From: Ruminococcus bicirculans (ex Wegman et al. 2014)
GTDB lineage: Bacteria; Bacillota; Clostridia; Oscillospirales; Ruminococcaceae
NCBI RefSeq assembly: GCF_000723465.1
Contig: NZ_HF545616.1
Location: 1,240,001-1,304,000, forward strand
DNA length: 64,000 nucleotides
Direction: 5' to 3'
The notes under the pieces: model-generated
Told to the model about the DNA's origin: nothing
Database searches by the model: none
The model's input: only the letters and a program-made list of their open reading frames with translations
Program-made: the position numbers and the translations under genes
Shown here: in pieces, positions 61,124-64,000 of the stretch
How positions within the stretch are numbered: position 1 is the stretch's first letter
Layout of the letters: every line of letters begins with the position of its first letter

Positions 61124-63238
61124 ATGTTTGAGAATTTCAAAACTTTTGAAACGACATATGCAGGCAGACCTGTAGTAGTTGAAACAGGTAAGACCTGCGG
61201 ACTTGCTAACGGCTCTTGCTGGGTAAGATACGGTGAAACGGTTGTAATGGCTAACGTTACAGCTTCCGCAAAGCCAAGAGAGGGTGTTGACTTTTTCCCA
61301 CTTTCAGTTGACTTTGAGGAGAAAATGTATGCAGTAGGCAGAATACCAGGTTCTTTCACAAAGAGAGAAGGCAAGGCTTCTGACAAGGCTATCCTTGCTT
61401 CAAGATGTGTAGACAGACCTATCAGACCTCTTTTCCCAAAGGATATGAGAAATGACGTTTCAGTTGTTATGACAGTTCTTTCTGTTGACCCTGACAACTC
61501 ACCTGAGATCACAGGTATGATAGCTACATCTATTGCACTTTCTATCTCTGATATTCCATGGAACGGCCCAGTTGCATCTATCAACGTAGGTTACGTTGAC
61601 GGCGAACTTGTTCTTAATCCAACTCTTGAGCAGAGAGCTAAGAACAGACTTAACCTTACAGTTGCAGGCTCTGCTGAAAAGATAGTAATGATCGAGGCAG
61701 GTGCAGACCAGATACCTGACGATCTTATGCTCAAGGCTATCATGACCGGTCATGAAGAGATAAAGAAAATGGTAGCTTTCATCAACGATATCAAGGCTCA
61801 GATCGGTAAACCTAAGTTTGAGTTTGAGTCAATGGAAGTTGACCACGATCTGTTCGACGCTGTTGAAGCAATGGTAGGCGAGCAGGTAAAGGTCGCTCTT
61901 GATACAGATGATAAGAATGTAAGAGACGCAAGACTCCAGCCAATAATCGACGCTGTTCATGAGAAGTTCGACGAGCAGTGCGAGGATAACACAGCTGTTC
62001 TTGACGAAGTTATGTATAAGCTCCAGAAGAAGATAGTTAGAAACTGGCTCTATGAGGGCAAGCGTGTTGACGGCAGAGGTATCGACGAGATAAGACCACT
62101 TGCTGCTGAAGTTGGCGTTCTCCCAAGAGTACACGGTTCAGGTATCTTCACAAGAGGTCAGACACAGGTAATGACTATCGCAACACTTGGCCCTGTTTCA
62201 GACGCTCAGAAACTTGACGGTATCGACGAGGAAACTTCCAAGAGATATATGCACCAGTACAATTTCCCTTCATATTCTGTTGGTGAAACAAGACCTTCAA
62301 GAGGTCCGGGAAGAAGAGAGATAGGTCACGGCGCACTTGCTGAGAGAGCACTCGTTCCGGTTATCCCTTCTGTTGAAGAGTTCCCATATGCTATCAGATG
62401 CGTATCTGAGGTGCTTTCTTCAAACGGTTCTACATCACAGGGTTCTATCTGTGGTTCTACACTTGCACTTATGGACGCAGGCGTTCCTATCAAAGAGCCT
62501 GTTGCTGGTATCTCATGCGGTCTTATCACTAAGGAGGACGGCAGCTGGATGACTATGGTAGACATTCAGGGCCTTGAGGACTTCTACGGCGATATGGACT
62601 TTAAGGTAGGCGGTACAAAGAACGGTATCACAGCTATTCAGGTGGATATCAAGGTCGACGGTCTGACACCTGAGATAATCGCAAGTGCTTTTGAAAAGAC
62701 AAGAAAAGCAAGAATGTATATTCTTGATGAGATAATGCTCAAGGCTATCCCTGCTCCTCGTGCTGAGGTAAGCAAGTGGGCACCTAAGATGCTGGCAACA
62801 AAGGTACCGGTTGACAAGATCAGAGAAGTTATCGGTTCAGGCGGAAAGGTAATTCAGAAGATCTCTGCTGAGTGCGACGTTAAGATAGACATATCTGAGG
62901 ACGGTAGCGTATTCGTTTCAGGTATCGACAAGGAAAAGGCTGAACAGGCAATCAATATCATCAATACTATCGCTAATGACCCTGAGATAGGTGCTATCTA
63001 TAGAGGTAAGGTAGTAAAGATCATGAACTTTGGTGCTTTCGTTGAAATAGCTCCTGGTAAGGACGGTTTGGTACACATTTCTAAGCTTGACAAATCAAGA
63101 GTAGAAAAGGTCGAGGACGTTGTTTCAGTTGGCGACGAGATCGTTGTTAAGGTAATGGAGATCGACGATCAGGGCAGGATCAATCTTTCAAGAAAAGACG
63201 CTCTTGCTGATATCGAAGCTAAGAAGAACGCTAAGTAA
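61124..63238 (+). CDS. pnp: Polyribonucleotide nucleotidyltransferase (PNPase)
   Basis: 3'-5' phosphorolytic exoribonuclease, 704 residues. Two RNase PH domains (about 10-230 and 310-545; second with RGPGRREIGHGALAERAL and the active-site block GGTKNGITAIQVDIK), a KH domain (REVIGSGGKVIQKISAEC) and an S1 domain (GAIYRGKVVKIMNFGAFVEI). AGGAGG-type site before ATG. Probably co-transcribed with rpsO as no separate promoter is evident. Confidence 0.98.
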   Translation: MFENFKTFETTYAGRPVVVETGKTCGLANGSCWVRYGETVVMANVTASAKPREGVDFFPLSVDFEEKMYAVGRIPGSFTKREGKASDKAILASRCVDRPIRPLFPKDMRNDVSVVMTVLSVDPDNSPEITGMIATSIALSISDIPWNGPVASINVGYVDGELVLNPTLEQRAKNRLNLTVAGSAEKIVMIEAGADQIPDDLMLKAIMTGHEEIKKMVAFINDIKAQIGKPKFEFESMEVDHDLFDAVEAMVGEQVKVALDTDDKNVRDARLQPIIDAVHEKFDEQCEDNTAVLDEVMYKLQKKIVRNWLYEGKRVDGRGIDEIRPLAAEVGVLPRVHGSGIFTRGQTQVMTIATLGPVSDAQKLDGIDEETSKRYMHQYNFPSYSVGETRPSRGPGRREIGHGALAERALVPVIPSVEEFPYAIRCVSEVLSSNGSTSQGSICGSTLALMDAGVPIKEPVAGISCGLITKEDGSWMTMVDIQGLEDFYGDMDFKVGGTKNGITAIQVDIKVDGLTPEIIASAFEKTRKARMYILDEIMLKAIPAPRAEVSKWAPKMLATKVPVDKIREVIGSGGKVIQKISAECDVKIDISEDGSVFVSGIDKEKAEQAINIINTIANDPEIGAIYRGKVVKIMNFGAFVEIAPGKDGLVHISKLDKSRVEKVEDVVSVGDEIVVKVMEIDDQGRINLSRKDALADIEAKKNAK

Positions 63239-63250
63239 TAAGTTTTTAAG

Positions 63251-63282
63251 AGCGGGCGGCTATGTGCTGTCCGCTTTTTTTT
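63251..63282 (+). terminator. pnp terminator
   Basis: AGCGGGCGGC / GCTGTCCGCT (two G-T pairs) and T8. Confidence 0.85.
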
Positions 63283-63295
63283 GTTGACAAATTTG

Positions 63296-63324
63296 TTGAC
63301 AAAAAAGAAGAAATATGTTAATAT
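63296..63324 (+). promoter_or_regulatory. Promoter of the last gene
   Basis: TTGACA (63296-63301), 17-bp spacer, TAATAT (63319-63324). The -35 lies in a directly repeated TTTGTTGACAAA. Confidence 0.7.
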
Positions 63325-63356
63325 AAAAGTAATAAATTTTTATAGGGGGTATCTTT

Positions 63357-64000
63357 ATGAGATGTACAGTATGCGGGTGCGATATTCTGCCTAACAGCAT
63401 TTGCTGTCAGAATTGTGGCACAAGAGTTATTGAAATGACAGGGGTAAATTCGGCACAGCCGAGGTATGGCAATAGTTTCAATAATAGCTTTAATAATGGC
63501 TTTGACAATGGTCTTAACAGCAATGTGAGGGCAGTGAGAAAGAATACGTCTATAGGCAAAAAGGTGCTTATCCTTTTGCTGGCATTGTTTGTGGGCGCAG
63601 CTATCGGTTTTGGATATTGGTACTATCACAATGTTTCAACTCATACCATTAGAGAGGAGAACTTTAGCGTTGAACTGCCAAGGTCACTTGAAAAGGCAAC
63701 CACAATAGATTATGCGGCACAGAGCAGTGATGGAACTGTAAAAGCCAACGGAAAGTACGCCGATGTTAATAGCGATTTTCAGTATATGATCCTTGATTAC
63801 TCTTCACTTGCTGGCGAAACAACGGATATTCTTACTGAGAAACTGTTTGTTACCTACATGAAGGGCAATTTGAAAAGTCAGTTTGGAAGCAGCTATAAAG
63901 AAGTGTATGCTGATGGTAACAAGCTTAAAATGACCTATCGTGCAAAAACGGGCGACGAAGTTTATAACTATGCTATATGCAAAAAGTCAGGTTATAAATA
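63357..64000 (+). CDS. Zinc-ribbon membrane-anchored protein (3' truncated by window edge)
   Basis: 214 codons visible, no stop. The N-terminal zinc ribbon has CTVCGCD-x8-CCQNCG, followed by an Asn/Phe/Gly-rich linker (about 38-58), one transmembrane segment (about 70-90, VLILLLALFVGAAIGFGY) and an outside domain of unknown fold (EENFSVELPRSLEKAT...). The start follows TAGGGGG. Cytoplasmic ribbon plus extracytoplasmic sensor-like domain is a common Firmicutes design without assigned function. Confidence 0.75.
   Translation, partial: MRCTVCGCDILPNSICCQNCGTRVIEMTGVNSAQPRYGNSFNNSFNNGFDNGLNSNVRAVRKNTSIGKKVLILLLALFVGAAIGFGYWYYHNVSTHTIREENFSVELPRSLEKATTIDYAAQSSDGTVKANGKYADVNSDFQYMILDYSSLAGETTDILTEKLFVTYMKGNLKSQFGSSYKEVYADGNKLKMTYRAKTGDEVYNYAICKKSGYK

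Overview
The window is a 64 kb piece of a Firmicutes (Bacillota) chromosome, most likely Ruminococcaceae/Oscillospiraceae (Ruminococcus-like). I infer this from the low-GC Gram-positive gene set (hprK, whiA, rapZ, rbgA, two lepB genes, YmfF/YmfH-type M16 pair, DUF1540, class III fructose bisphosphatase, TIGR03960/TIGR03936 radical SAM pair), a GC content that looks to be in the mid-40s, strong AGGAGG ribosome sites, frequent GTG/TTG starts, and vegetative promoters that nearly all have a 17-bp spacer. No plasmid, prophage or CRISPR locus is visible; it is mostly core chromosome with small accessory patches.

Layout. 1-4.9 kb: uvrB (5' end cut by the window edge) and uvrA, nucleotide excision repair. 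5.4-9.2 kb: an M50 membrane protease, the radical SAM pair, and rplS with a structured leader. 9.2-11.7 kb: an accessory patch inserted into the usual rplS-lepB-rbgA-rnhB-yraN order, holding dispersed palindromes, a phage-replication-like DUF6291 gene with a hexamer-repeat Lys/Asp tract, and an intact IS481-like element between perfect 26-bp direct repeats. 11.7-14.8 kb: two signal peptidases, rbgA, rnhB, yraN. 15-20.8 kb: thrC, a DUF1540 mini-protein, a phosphoesterase, and tig-clpP-clpX. 20.8-26 kb: another palindrome cluster, a small unknown gene with rarA, then glyA and metA with a YoaK-like membrane protein. 26-29.8 kb: sugar metabolism with decay: fruK, a probable remnant of a fructose PTS permease, an HPr whose regulatory serine is alanine, fbp, and a stub of a Gfo/Idh oxidoreductase. 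29.8-37.5 kb: an S1-domain protein, a secreted FN3/SleB-like protein, an AraC regulator convergent with a GH13 glucosidase, a DUF815 ATPase, a GDSL esterase and a zinc-ribbon membrane protein. 37.7 kb: tRNA-Lys(UUU). 38-41.6 kb, minus strand: eno with a structured leader, an IspD/TarI cytidylyltransferase, and a divergent prs.

42-55.7 kb is one long same-strand run, probably a single operon or overlapping operons: murD, two M42 peptidases, a GNAT protein, a methionine-gamma-lyase-like PLP enzyme, hprK, a PHP phosphoesterase, murB, rapZ, whiA, dnaE and a DUF3006-like mini-protein. The yvcK gene usually found between rapZ and whiA is missing. 55.8-60.5 kb: the M16 pair, lgt with a long charged tail, and folD. 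60.5-63.3 kb: rpsO and pnp with leader structures that parallel the enterobacterial rpsO-pnp arrangement. The window ends inside a zinc-ribbon membrane protein gene.

I found no clear new defence or mobile system. The strongest non-coding candidates for something undescribed are the eno leader (perfect 18-bp palindrome at the predicted transcription start followed by a three-way-junction RNA), the rplS, rpsO and pnp leaders, and the IS481-like insertion with unusually long flanking repeats. The strongest protein-level oddity is the HPr that keeps its PTS histidine but lacks the serine that HprK, also encoded here, would phosphorylate.
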